From Acidobacteriota bacterium (GTDB lineage Bacteria > Acidobacteriota > Terriglobia > Terriglobales > Acidobacteriaceae), in the NCBI GenBank assembly GCA_021841795.1, contig JAKCDN010000083.1, positions 1 through 9,894 on the forward strand: DNA of 9,894 nucleotides, read 5' to 3'. The notes under the pieces are model-generated. The model was not told the origin of the DNA. It ran no database searches and saw only the letters and a list, made by a program, of their open reading frames with translations. Below, one piece after another: positions 1 to 6,678 of this stretch (its first letter is position 1; each line of letters starts with the position of its first letter). The position numbers and the translations under genes were made by a program.

Positions 1-1
1 C

Positions 2-319
2 GCGGAGTTCAATCGCATGCGGGCGGAGGAGCCAAAGGCCGCGCCCGCCGACTGGATGGCCACGAGCCTTTGCTATGCGGCGCTGACGGAGCCGCAGGCG
101 ACGACGGCGCTGCAGCCGGCGACGGGAGATGCGAACCCGGCGCTGTCATTTCCTCCCACGCTGGAGGCTGAGGCCGACGGGATATCGACGGTGCAGTTTG
201 TGGACTTTGCCGCGCCGCAGAGGCCGATGCAATGGACGATCAGCTATGACGCGGCGGGGCAACTGCTGCGGACGCTGCACGAGCCGATGCCGTTGTTCGC
301 GACGCGGATTCTGCCCTAG
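2..319 (+). CDS. C-terminal end of an unrecognised protein (5' partial)
   Basis: An open frame enters from the left edge and runs 105 codons to a TAG at 317-319. It is open from base 2, so the first in-frame ATG (17) is probably internal and the true start lies outside the window. Third positions are strongly G/C, as in the neighbours, which supports real coding. The visible part has an Ala/Pro-rich stretch and ends in a segment resembling beta-strands (TISYDAAGQLLRTL), with no membrane segment and no motif I recognise. I cannot assign a function. Its stop overlaps, on the opposite strand, the stop of the Wzi-family gene, so the two genes converge with no spacer for a terminator. Confidence 0.7.
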   Translation, partial: AEFNRMRAEEPKAAPADWMATSLCYAALTEPQATTALQPATGDANPALSFPPTLEAEADGISTVQFVDFAAPQRPMQWTISYDAAGQLLRTLHEPMPLFATRILP

Positions 320-2127
320 TAGGCAGCCTTGCGCTGGGGATACCAGGTGAGCTGAATATTGGTGGTGGTGACGGTCTGCGCTCCGGGAAGATAGATGGGC
401 GCCTTGTAGCGCTCGACGGCAAAGCGGCCGTCGATCTCAAAGTCTTTGCCGATGCGCTTGACGGCGCGCAAGGCGAAGTCGTTGAGGGTGGTGCCGCCGG
501 GGATGAAGTTGTTGACGGCTTTCTGATTGCGGGCGCTGATCTGGAGCCACTCGTTGCCGCTGAGGTGGTAGGTGATCCAGGCCTGTCCGCCCTTGTCCTC
601 GCGCCCGATCCAGTCGCCGAAGAGCTGTCCCTGGTTGGTGTAGCCCTGCTTCTCAATCTCTTCAAAGTACATGAACTGCCCGCCGGTGCTGCGGTTGGTG
701 GGGGGATCGGTGGAGGCGCCTTCAAGGCGGAGGTCGAGGCGGGGAATGCCGGGAAAGTGAGAGAGATAGATGCCGGGGCGTACGGCGGCGCGGCGGGGCG
801 CGTCGATGGGCGAGATGTCGTCGTGGACCTCGGAGTCAGAGTAGAGGGTGATCCAGTTGCGCAGGTAGGGCAGGCGCCAGGAGAAGTCGAAGGCGCCAAA
901 ACGGGCGCCGGGGTCAGAGGAGTTGCCTTTGTTGGCGCTGGTTCCGGCGGTGACGCTGAAGAAGCTGCGCAGGAAGGAATGGAGGTTGACGCCCTGATGG
1001 CCGTGGCCGCCAAACATGGCGGTGCGCTCGAAGCCGAACTCGAGATCGCGGTAGGGGCGAAAGCTGATTTTTTCGACGTGGACCCAGGGATCGCCGGGGT
1101 TGATGACGTTGTCGGCGCCGGAGGCGGGATTGAGCAGGTAGGCGGGATTGGGCATGAAGGTGTGCCCGCGGAGCGCGCCGATGAGGAACTCGTAGCGGAA
1201 GGGCCCGGTGAGCAAGGAGAGCCCGGGAACGTTGAGAGGCTCGATACGGTTGATCTCGAAGGCATAGAAGTTCTGCGCGTTGTTGGAAAAGGCCATGCTG
1301 GCGCCGCGCGCGGGTCCGAGCCATTGATCCTGTTTGCCGAAGGAGATGACGTGGTCGAGGAGCTGAAAGGAGAGATAGGCCTCGAGAAATCTTCCCTGCG
1401 CGGCGGAGGCGATGGGGCCCTGGGGGATAGTGGTCTGGTTATAGACGGCGGTGGTGGGGCCGTAGGGCGGAGTGGCGGAAGGGATGAAGTAGAGGGTGTC
1501 GTCGATATTGGAGAGTTGCTGCGCGAGCGCGGCAGAGTAGCCGGCAGCGGAGGGCGCGCCCTGGAACTCGCCGCGGAGATAGAGGGCGAAGCGGCCGGCG
1601 GTGGCATAGCCGCTGATGCCGGAGTAGTTGTTGAAGCCGCCTTCATAGGGCCGGCCGTAGTCGTTCACGATGGTCTGGCCGAGATGGTAGCTGTCGTCGA
1701 GGGGCGTTCCGCTGATGCCGCGGAAGAGGCTGTAGATGGACTCGATGCGCGCGCCGCCGGGAACGGAGCCGCAGGGGCCCTGCATGTCTTGGTGCAGCTC
1801 GTGATTCAGGGCGAGGTAGATGCGGCGGGCCTCAATGGCGGCGGGATCGCCGCGGTCCTCGCGATCGACGATGAGCGCTCCGGCGTGTTCGAGCATGTGC
1901 ATGAGGCCGGCGCGGGTCCAGGGGCGAAGGCCGAGATAGACCGTATCGACGTAACCGAGCGAATAAAGGCGCAGCATGGCGGGATAGACCCAGCTATCGA
2001 CGGGGATATAGGGGGAGCCGAGCTGCGCGGGACCGCAGGGTGCGGCGGCAAGCGGAGCGGCACCGACAAAAGCGGCGAGCGCGGATGCAAGGAGAGCGGC
2101 CATGAACCCCGGCCTGTTTTTAATCAT
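316..2127 (-). CDS. Capsule assembly Wzi family outer-membrane protein
   Basis: The product is about 603 residues. It starts with a signal peptide: Lys/Arg near the N-terminus, a hydrophobic Ala/Leu run, and a probable cleavage near residue 30 after an Ala-rich stretch. The mature start (YIPVDSWVYPAMLRLYSLGY, then LRPWTR) matches the N-terminal signature of the Wzi family, and the rest is aromatic-rich, as in a beta-barrel. Wzi of E. coli is an outer-membrane lectin that helps anchor capsule; this protein is longer, as I recall for other soil-bacterium members. Two ATGs are adjacent (2130 and 2127). GAGG lies only 3 nt from the first but 6 nt from the second, so 2127 is preferred. The gene stands alone on its strand and faces a small gene across 350 bp. 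Its role in exporting this locus's glycan is inferred from context; the family call is firm. Confidence 0.85.
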   Translation of the reverse strand: MIKNRPGFMAALLASALAAFVGAAPLAAAPCGPAQLGSPYIPVDSWVYPAMLRLYSLGYVDTVYLGLRPWTRAGLMHMLEHAGALIVDREDRGDPAAIEARRIYLALNHELHQDMQGPCGSVPGGARIESIYSLFRGISGTPLDDSYHLGQTIVNDYGRPYEGGFNNYSGISGYATAGRFALYLRGEFQGAPSAAGYSAALAQQLSNIDDTLYFIPSATPPYGPTTAVYNQTTIPQGPIASAAQGRFLEAYLSFQLLDHVISFGKQDQWLGPARGASMAFSNNAQNFYAFEINRIEPLNVPGLSLLTGPFRYEFLIGALRGHTFMPNPAYLLNPASGADNVINPGDPWVHVEKISFRPYRDLEFGFERTAMFGGHGHQGVNLHSFLRSFFSVTAGTSANKGNSSDPGARFGAFDFSWRLPYLRNWITLYSDSEVHDDISPIDAPRRAAVRPGIYLSHFPGIPRLDLRLEGASTDPPTNRSTGGQFMYFEEIEKQGYTNQGQLFGDWIGREDKGGQAWITYHLSGNEWLQISARNQKAVNNFIPGGTTLNDFALRAVKRIGKDFEIDGRFAVERYKAPIYLPGAQTVTTTNIQLTWYPQRKAAY

Positions 2128-2130
2128 CAT

Positions 2131-2478
2131 CTACCTCATAGATTAGACGGTATGGTTTTCCCGGAATGGGATGGGGCGCGACGGAGACCGGAGCAGACGT
2201 CGGTTCCGGCGAGGGCGGGGCGGATGCAGGTGCGATTGCACTTACGCAGCGCGGCGGCGAGCAGCCGCGGACAGAGACGCGGCGGCGGATGCGGACTTCC
2301 TCTTCCGTTCAAGCCGGAATGCCCCAAAAGTGCGGTAGGAGAAAGGCTGAATCTGGATTACCCTGAAGGAGCTGAAGCTGCCCCACCGCGCGGGTTCGCG
2401 ATAAAGAATCCACGCATTTTGCTGAAGACCTGGTTGGCTTACGCACGTTGAGCAGGCAGTGCGATTGGAGAAGTCCGG
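2131..2478. other. Divergent intergenic region with no convincing gene
   Basis: This 348-bp gap separates the start of the Wzi-family gene (leftward) from the start of the small zinc-ribbon gene (rightward), so it should hold both promoters. Short open frames exist on both strands, but their translations are low-complexity, rich in Arg, Ser and Pro, and lack good ribosome-binding sites. I found no well-spaced -35/-10 pair. A weak AT-rich patch (GATAAAGAAT, around 2400) and a small imperfect palindrome (GTGCGATTGCAC, about 2230-2241) are the only visible structure. I see no tRNA or recognisable riboswitch. Confidence 0.5.
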
Positions 2479-2694
2479 ATGATTTGTTTTTTGTGCCGAT
2501 CGAACAATATGCGACTGTCGCGCATTCGACTGGCAGATCTTCCGCGGCTGCTGCAACTGGAGTTTCCGGTGCGATGCCGCAACTGCTTTCGGCGGACGTT
2601 TGTGAAGCTGGGGGAAGCGTGGCCGCTGATCACGGGCAAAAAGGCATCGAGCCCGCGGAATGGCGAGGGGCGGCCGGACGGACTGGCACGCTGA
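2479..2694 (+). CDS. Small four-cysteine zinc-ribbon-like protein
   Basis: The product is 71 residues. It has two CxxC knuckles, C3-C6 (CFLC) and C33-C36 (CRNC), separated by 26 residues. This is the classic layout of a rubredoxin-knuckle or zinc-ribbon fold that binds one structural zinc. Between them lies a basic, Leu-rich segment (LADLPRLLQL). After the second knuckle comes a short hydrophobic stretch and then a Gly/Arg-rich, probably disordered tail. A GGAG motif sits 8 nt upstream of the ATG. An overlapping frame (2448-2798) lacks these features. The gene is alone on the plus strand, converging with the acetyltransferase gene 72 bp away. No catalytic motif is visible and I do not know its function. 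Nucleic-acid or protein binding is possible but is inference. The regular cysteine spacing and ribosome-binding site make a real gene likely. Confidence 0.7.
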   Translation: MICFLCRSNNMRLSRIRLADLPRLLQLEFPVRCRNCFRRTFVKLGEAWPLITGKKASSPRNGEGRPDGLAR

Positions 2695-2766
2695 TGGCGC
2701 GGGGCGCGAGGCCCGATGGCCAGCGACCGATTGCAGAGCGGGCGAAGCGCGCGCGGCGGCGCGGAA

Positions 2767-3381
2767 TTATTCATGACATTCAGCGCGAGGGTTTCTGACG
2801 CGGGATTTGACCTCGACCGCGGGCGATCCGCTGTAGACTTTCCAGGGCTTGAGATCGGAGACCGCCAGCGAGGCGAGTCCGAGGACGGCGCCTTCGGCGA
2901 CGTGCACGCCGGGAGAGACCGAGGCGCGGGCGCAGATCCAGGAGTAGGCGCCGAGGCGCATGGGGCAGGAGATCATGGGAAAGTCAGGGTGGTTGTAATC
3001 GTGCGAGGCGCCGCAGATGTAAGCATGCTGCGAGACGATGCAGTGGGATTCCATGTAGAGGAGCGAAGGGTTGTAGATCTCGGCATGGTCGGCGAGGGTG
3101 CAGCAGTCTTCCGCGACGAGGTTCCAGGGGGCCCAGATTTTGCCGCTGGGGTAGAAACGACAGCCGGAGCCGATGGCGGCGCCGAAGAGGCGCAGCAGCA
3201 TGGCGCGCCAGGCGTAGAACGGCGGCGGCGAGGCGCGGTAGAGCAGCAGATAGACGGCCTGCCAGAGCAGACGCCTGAGACGATGCGCCAAGGGAAACGA
3301 CGGGCGATGGTAGGGATTTTCACCGGCGGCGGCCTGGATGTGATGCACGGTGCGGCGGGGTTGGGGAGTGGTTGCGCTCAT
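2767..3381 (-). CDS. wcaF: WcaF-like O-acetyltransferase (left-handed beta-helix)
   Basis: The product is 204 residues, slightly longer than the ~180-residue E. coli WcaF because of an N-terminal extension. WcaF-type enzymes use acetyl-CoA to O-acetylate sugars of colanic-acid-like exopolysaccharides in the cytoplasm. An N-terminal segment rich in Arg, Leu and aromatics (about 30-70) precedes imperfect hexapeptide repeats from about residue 68 to 175. The motif GASHDYN carries the likely catalytic His127. The end (VYSGSPAVEVKSR) matches the usual G-x-P-A closing turn of these trimeric enzymes. The start is preceded by only a weak GGGA and by a good candidate promoter very close to the ATG. 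The gene lies 112 bp downstream of fcl on the same strand. The acceptor sugar is unknown. A maltose- or serine-acetyltransferase-like role is less likely because the N-terminal pattern is WcaF-like. Confidence 0.8.
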   Translation of the reverse strand: MSATTPQPRRTVHHIQAAAGENPYHRPSFPLAHRLRRLLWQAVYLLLYRASPPPFYAWRAMLLRLFGAAIGSGCRFYPSGKIWAPWNLVAEDCCTLADHAEIYNPSLLYMESHCIVSQHAYICGASHDYNHPDFPMISCPMRLGAYSWICARASVSPGVHVAEGAVLGLASLAVSDLKPWKVYSGSPAVEVKSRVRNPRAECHE

Positions 3382-3392
3382 CTGTGTCCCAC

Positions 3393-3421
3393 ATTATTTC
3401 GCAAAGCGGCGAAGCGGACAA
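3393..3421 (-). promoter_or_regulatory. Candidate sigma-70-type promoter for the wcaF-like gene
   Basis: On the minus strand TTGTCC (3421-3416; 4 of 6 to TTGACA) is followed after exactly 17 bp by AATAAT (3398-3393; 5 of 6 to TATAAT). The ATG begins 11 nt after the -10 box, so a start site about 7 nt downstream would leave only a few bases of leader. This would allow the acetyltransferase to be expressed separately from gmd-fcl. It is judged by eye against the consensus only; AT-rich sequence is rare here, which adds some weight. Confidence 0.4.
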
Positions 3422-3493
3422 ATTCTGCGGGCACGTGTGCGGAGGCCGGCGGCGCGAACGACGCAGGCGGGGCAGCGCGATACCGGCGCCGAT

Positions 3494-4435
3494 TCAGACG
3501 CGGTGATGGGCGACGTACCAGTCATAGGCCTGACGGATGCCGTCGTCGAAGGCGGTTTGCGCGGTCCATCCGAGGCTGCGAAGGCGGCTGACGTCCATTA
3601 CCTTGCGGGGAGCGCCGTCGGGGCGGGAGCGGTCGAAGGTAAATGATCCGTTCCATCCGGCGACACGGGCGATGGCCTGGGCAAGTTCGAGGATGGTCAT
3701 GTCGCGGCCGGTGCCCAGGTTGAGAAAGAGCTCGTCGGAGTAGTGCTTCATGACGAAGACGCAGGCGTCGGCCAGATCCTCGGTAAAGAGAAATTCGCGT
3801 CTGGGCGCGCCGCTGCCCCATAGCTCGACGGTGGGTTTGTTTTCAAGGCGGGCGGCGTGGATCTTCATGATGAGGGCGGCGACGACGTGGCCGTTGGCGG
3901 CATCGTAGCGGTCGCCGGGGCCGTAGAGATTGGCGGGCATGACGGAGACGAAGTCGCAGCCATACTGGCGGCGATAGGCGGCGCAGAGCTTGATGCCGGC
4001 GATTTTAGCGATGGCATACCACTCATTGGTGGGTTCGAGGGGACCGGCGAGCAGCGCCTCTTCGCGCATGGGCTGCGGAGCGAGGCGGGGATAGATGCAG
4101 GAGGAGCCGAGGAACAGGAGCTTGCGGACGCCGGCGCACTTTGCGGCGTGGATGACGTTGGTCTCGATGACGAGGTTCTGGTAGAGGAACTCGGCGGGGC
4201 GGGTGGCGTTGGCGAGGATGCCGCCGACGGTTGCGGCGGCGAGAAAGACGGCATCGACGCCGCGGGCGGCCAACCAGGCGTGCACATCGTCCTGGCGGAG
4301 GAGGTCAAGCTCGGCGCGCGAGGCGGTGAGGACGGTGCAGGCTTCGCGCTGGAGGCGGCGCACGATGGCGGCGCCGGCCATGCCGCGATGGCCTGCGACC
4401 CAGACGCGCTTACCGGCGAGGTCGAAGCTACTCAT
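3494..4435 (-). CDS. fcl: GDP-L-fucose synthase
   Basis: The product is 313 residues, the usual length. It catalyses the NADPH-dependent epimerase/reductase step from GDP-4-keto-6-deoxymannose to GDP-L-fucose in the cytoplasm. The Rossmann motif GHRGMAG (G15, G18, G21) binds NADP. The short-chain dehydrogenase residues are S111 in GSSCIYP, Y140 and K144 in YAIAK. C113 and H183 (NGHVV) match the acid/base Cys and His of E. coli GFS with identical spacing. Other family blocks are [27 protein letters not shown] and [10 protein letters not shown]. The frame stays open 72 codons further upstream, but that part lies inside gmd in another frame and is low-complexity. The ATG at 4435 aligns with known proteins and overlaps the gmd stop by 8 bp (ATGAGTAG), so translation is probably coupled to gmd. 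No key residue is missing. Confidence 0.96.
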   Translation of the reverse strand: MSSFDLAGKRVWVAGHRGMAGAAIVRRLQREACTVLTASRAELDLLRQDDVHAWLAARGVDAVFLAAATVGGILANATRPAEFLYQNLVIETNVIHAAKCAGVRKLLFLGSSCIYPRLAPQPMREEALLAGPLEPTNEWYAIAKIAGIKLCAAYRRQYGCDFVSVMPANLYGPGDRYDAANGHVVAALIMKIHAARLENKPTVELWGSGAPRREFLFTEDLADACVFVMKHYSDELFLNLGTGRDMTILELAQAIARVAGWNGSFTFDRSRPDGAPRKVMDVSRLRSLGWTAQTAFDDGIRQAYDWYVAHHRV

Positions 4436-5495
4436 GACGGTGGTCCCGGAAAGACTCCGCGGCGATGACCTTGAGATCGGAAGCGACCATCTCCGCGACA
4501 AGCTGCGGGAGGGTGACCTGATGACTCCAGCCGAGCAGGCGCCGGGCTTTGGAGGGATCGCCCTGGAGGACGTCAACCTCAGTGGGCCGGAAGTAGCGGG
4601 CGTCGATGCGGACGAGGGTTTCACCGGAGGCAGCGTCGAGGCCGACCTCATCGACGCCCGAGCCGCGCCAGTGGATGACGCGGCCTACCTGCGAGAACGC
4701 GAGCTCGACGAACTGCCGGACGCTGTGGGTTTCGCCGGTGGCGAGGACGAAGTCATCGGGCAGCGGCTGCTGCACGATGCGCCACATGCCATCGACGTAG
4801 TCGCGCGCGTGTCCCCAGTCGCGGCGGGCATCGAGGTTTCCGATGTAGAGGGTTTTCTGGATGCCGAGCTGGATGGCAGCCACGGCGCGGGTGATTTTGC
4901 GAGTGACGAAGGTCTCACCGCGAATGGGGCTCTCGTGATTGAAGAGGATGCCGTTGGAGGCGTGAATGCCGTAGGCCTCGCGATAGTTGACGGTGATCCA
5001 GTAAGCGTAGAGTTTGGCCACGCCGTAGGGGCTGCGGGGATAGAACGGAGTGGATTCCGATTGCGGGGTCTGCTGCGCCTTGCCGTAGAGCTCGGAGGTA
5101 GAGGCCTGGTAGAAGCGGGTTTTCCGGTTGAGGCCGAGGATGCGGATGGCTTCGAGGATGCGGAGAGCGCCGGTGGCATCGGCGTTGGCGGTGTATTCCG
5201 GGGTTTCAAAGCTGACGTGCACGTGACTTTGCGCGGCGAGGTTGTAGATCTCATCGGGCTGCACGGACTGGATGATGCGGATGAGGTTGGTGGAGTCGGT
5301 CATGTCGCCGTAGTGAATCTGGAAGCGAGCGCCGGGGACGTGGGGATCCTGATACAGATGATCGATGCGCGCGGAGTTGAACGAGGAGGAGCGGCGCTTG
5401 ATGCCGTGGACAATATATCCCTTGCCGAGCAGGAACTCGGTAAGATAAGCGCCGTCCTGTCCGGTAACGCCGGTGATGAGTGCGATTTTAGACAT
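4428..5495 (-). CDS. gmd: GDP-mannose 4,6-dehydratase
   Basis: The product is 355 residues, typical for Gmd. It converts GDP-D-mannose to GDP-4-keto-6-deoxy-D-mannose, the first committed step to GDP-L-fucose (also to GDP-rhamnose or perosamine in other hosts). The nucleotide-binding motif TGVTGQDG (G9, G12, G15) is at the N-terminus. The active site appears as STSELYG (T133, E135) with Y157 and K161 in SPYGVAK. Other signatures are [32 protein letters not shown] and [16 protein letters not shown] lies about 8 nt upstream of the ATG, supporting this start. The gene is the first of the leftward gmd-fcl pair, and the overlapping fcl makes L-fucose the expected product. It diverges from galE across 162 bp containing palindromes. 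GDP-mannose supply (ManA, ManB, ManC) must be encoded elsewhere. Confidence 0.97.
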   Translation of the reverse strand: MSKIALITGVTGQDGAYLTEFLLGKGYIVHGIKRRSSSFNSARIDHLYQDPHVPGARFQIHYGDMTDSTNLIRIIQSVQPDEIYNLAAQSHVHVSFETPEYTANADATGALRILEAIRILGLNRKTRFYQASTSELYGKAQQTPQSESTPFYPRSPYGVAKLYAYWITVNYREAYGIHASNGILFNHESPIRGETFVTRKITRAVAAIQLGIQKTLYIGNLDARRDWGHARDYVDGMWRIVQQPLPDDFVLATGETHSVRQFVELAFSQVGRVIHWRGSGVDEVGLDAASGETLVRIDARYFRPTEVDVLQGDPSKARRLLGWSHQVTLPQLVAEMVASDLKVIAAESFRDHRHE

Positions 5496-5525
5496 AGGTT
5501 GATCCTTGCAGAGGATGACAACGGG

Positions 5526-5539
5526 GGCGCGCGCGCGCC
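5526..5539. repeat. 14-bp self-complementary GC-alternating tract
   Basis: GGCGCGCGCGCGCC is a perfect palindrome containing six GC dinucleotides. It lies about 30-45 nt upstream of gmd and would be in its 5' leader if the promoter is near 5552-5557. Such tracts can form Z-DNA or a hairpin, but in a GC-rich genome this may simply be slippage or chance. Confidence 0.5.
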
Positions 5540-5560
5540 GGCAGGCCCCAGTTTATCGCG

Positions 5561-5576
5561 GCGGCCCGCGGGCCGC
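5561..5576. promoter_or_regulatory. Perfect 16-bp palindrome between divergent gmd and galE
   Basis: GCGGCCCGCGGGCCGC reads identically on both strands. ATCGC (5555-5559) and GCGAT (5575-5579) extend the symmetry, with a 3-base offset. It sits between a GATAAA on the minus strand (5552-5557, possible gmd -10) and a TATACT on the plus strand (5598-5603, possible galE -10). This is where an operator controlling both directions would lie. It could equally be a GC-rich hairpin without regulatory use. Confidence 0.35.
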
Positions 5577-5597
5577 GATGCGGGCCGAGGGGTTGCA

Positions 5598-5603
5598 TAT
5601 ACT
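5598..5603 (+). promoter_or_regulatory. galE: Candidate -10 element of galE
   Basis: TATACT matches the sigma-70 -10 consensus at 5 of 6 positions and is conspicuous in a very GC-rich intergenic region. It implies a start site near 5610 and a leader of about 48 nt before the galE ATG. No recognisable -35 hexamer is found 16-18 bp upstream, so either an activator is needed or the call is wrong. Confidence 0.35.
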
Positions 5604-5657
5604 GGGTAGGATCGCGCTACCGCGAGGCAACGAGCGAACAGCCCAACGAGGAGAGAG

Positions 5658-6638
5658 ATGCGGGTTTTAGTGACAGGCGGCAGCGGTTACGTGGGATCGC
5701 ACGCGGTGCGCGAGCTGAGCGCGGCGGGCCACGAGGCGGTGATTTACGACAACCTGAGCACCGGCCATCGCCGGTTCAGCGAGGGCTACCGGCTGATTGA
5801 AGCCGACATTGCCGACGGCGCGGCGCTGGCCGGAGCGCTGGAGGGCTGCGACGCGGTGATGCACTTTGCGGCTTCGGCGTATGTGGGCGAATCGGTGGAG
5901 AACCCGCGCAAGTATTTCCGCAATAACGTGGAGTCGGCGCTGAAGCTGCTGGACGGGGTGCTGGCGAGCAGGACGCGCCTGTTTATTTTTTCTTCGACAT
6001 GCGCGACCTACGGCATACCGCGGACGCTGCCGATCACGGAGACGAGCCGGAGAGAGCCGATCAATCCCTACGGGGCGACGAAGATGTTTTTCGAGCAGGC
6101 GCTGGCGGCGTATTCGGTCTCGCACGGACTGCGGTCGGTGTCGCTGCGGTACTTCAACGCGGCCGGGGCGCATCCGGGCGGGGCGATCGGCGAGCTGCAC
6201 GAACCGGAGACGCACCTGATTCCGCTGGCGCTGAAGGCGGCGCTGGGCACAGCGCCGGCGCTGAAGGTGTATGGCAAAGACCTGAAGACGGAAGACGGAA
6301 CCTGCATTCGCGATTATGTTCATGTCTCCGACCTGGGCCGGGCGCACGTTCTGGCGCTCGACTATCTGGCGCAGGGCGGAGCGACGACGGCGATGAACCT
6401 GGGCACGGGCGAAGGCACATCGGTGGCGCAACTGATTGCCGCGGTGGAGCGGGTGAGCGGGCGAAGCGTGCCGCACACCTACGTGGAGCCGCGCGCGGGC
6501 GATCCGCCGGCGCTGTTTGCCGACGCGGCGCGGGCACGCAGCGTGCTTGGCTGGCGACCCCGGTTCGACCTGCTGGAGACTCTGCGCACGGCCTGGAACT
6601 GGGAGCTGAAGCTGCAGGCCGGCGGCTACCGGATATAA
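5658..6638 (+). CDS. galE: UDP-glucose 4-epimerase
   Basis: The product is 326 residues, close to the ~330-340 usual for GalE. It interconverts UDP-glucose and UDP-galactose in the cytoplasm using tightly bound NAD. The NAD motif TGGSGYVG (G7, G10, G13) opens the protein, followed by DNLSTGH, a GalE hallmark. The catalytic centre is SSTCATYG with T114 in the place of E. coli S124, a common substitution, plus Y138 and K142 in NPYGATK. RYFNAAGA, HLIPLAL, CIRDYVHVSDL and LGTGEG are all typical. A strong AGGAG sits 4 nt before the ATG. It is transcribed alone, divergent from gmd and convergent with the GT8-like gene 40 bp beyond its stop. It probably supplies UDP-galactose for the glycan; 4-epimerases acting on N-acetylated or uronic sugars look similar, so substrate is less certain than family. 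Confidence 0.93.
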   Translation: MRVLVTGGSGYVGSHAVRELSAAGHEAVIYDNLSTGHRRFSEGYRLIEADIADGAALAGALEGCDAVMHFAASAYVGESVENPRKYFRNNVESALKLLDGVLASRTRLFIFSSTCATYGIPRTLPITETSRREPINPYGATKMFFEQALAAYSVSHGLRSVSLRYFNAAGAHPGGAIGELHEPETHLIPLALKAALGTAPALKVYGKDLKTEDGTCIRDYVHVSDLGRAHVLALDYLAQGGATTAMNLGTGEGTSVAQLIAAVERVSGRSVPHTYVEPRAGDPPALFADAARARSVLGWRPRFDLLETLRTAWNWELKLQAGGYRI

Positions 6639-6678
6639 GCCGGGTTGCGCGGGGCGATGGCGCGCAGGCGGGAGCCCG

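Noticed and set aside
2020..2060. Possible lipoprotein signal in the Wzi-family protein (Cys after the Ala run)
   Set aside because: The residue before the Cys is Pro, which does not fit a lipobox; an ordinary signal-peptidase I site is more likely.
565..2451. A 628-codon open frame on the plus strand antisense to the Wzi-family gene
   Set aside because: Its translation is monotonous Gly/Ala/Val/Glu sequence with no domain. It mirrors the codon bias of the real minus-strand gene, which has a signal peptide and family signature.
2448..2798. A 116-codon plus-strand frame overlapping the zinc-ribbon gene
   Set aside because: It lacks the paired cysteines and a well-placed ribosome-binding site, and its composition is featureless, whereas the 2479-2694 frame has both.
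4436..4651. A 72-codon N-terminal extension of fcl
   Set aside because: It lies wholly within gmd in another frame, is Ser/Pro/Arg-rich noise, and GDP-fucose synthases begin near [14 protein letters not shown] sequence.
4203..5609. A 468-codon plus-strand frame antisense to gmd and fcl
   Set aside because: It is a low-complexity shadow of two confidently identified enzymes and has no motif or convincing ribosome-binding site.
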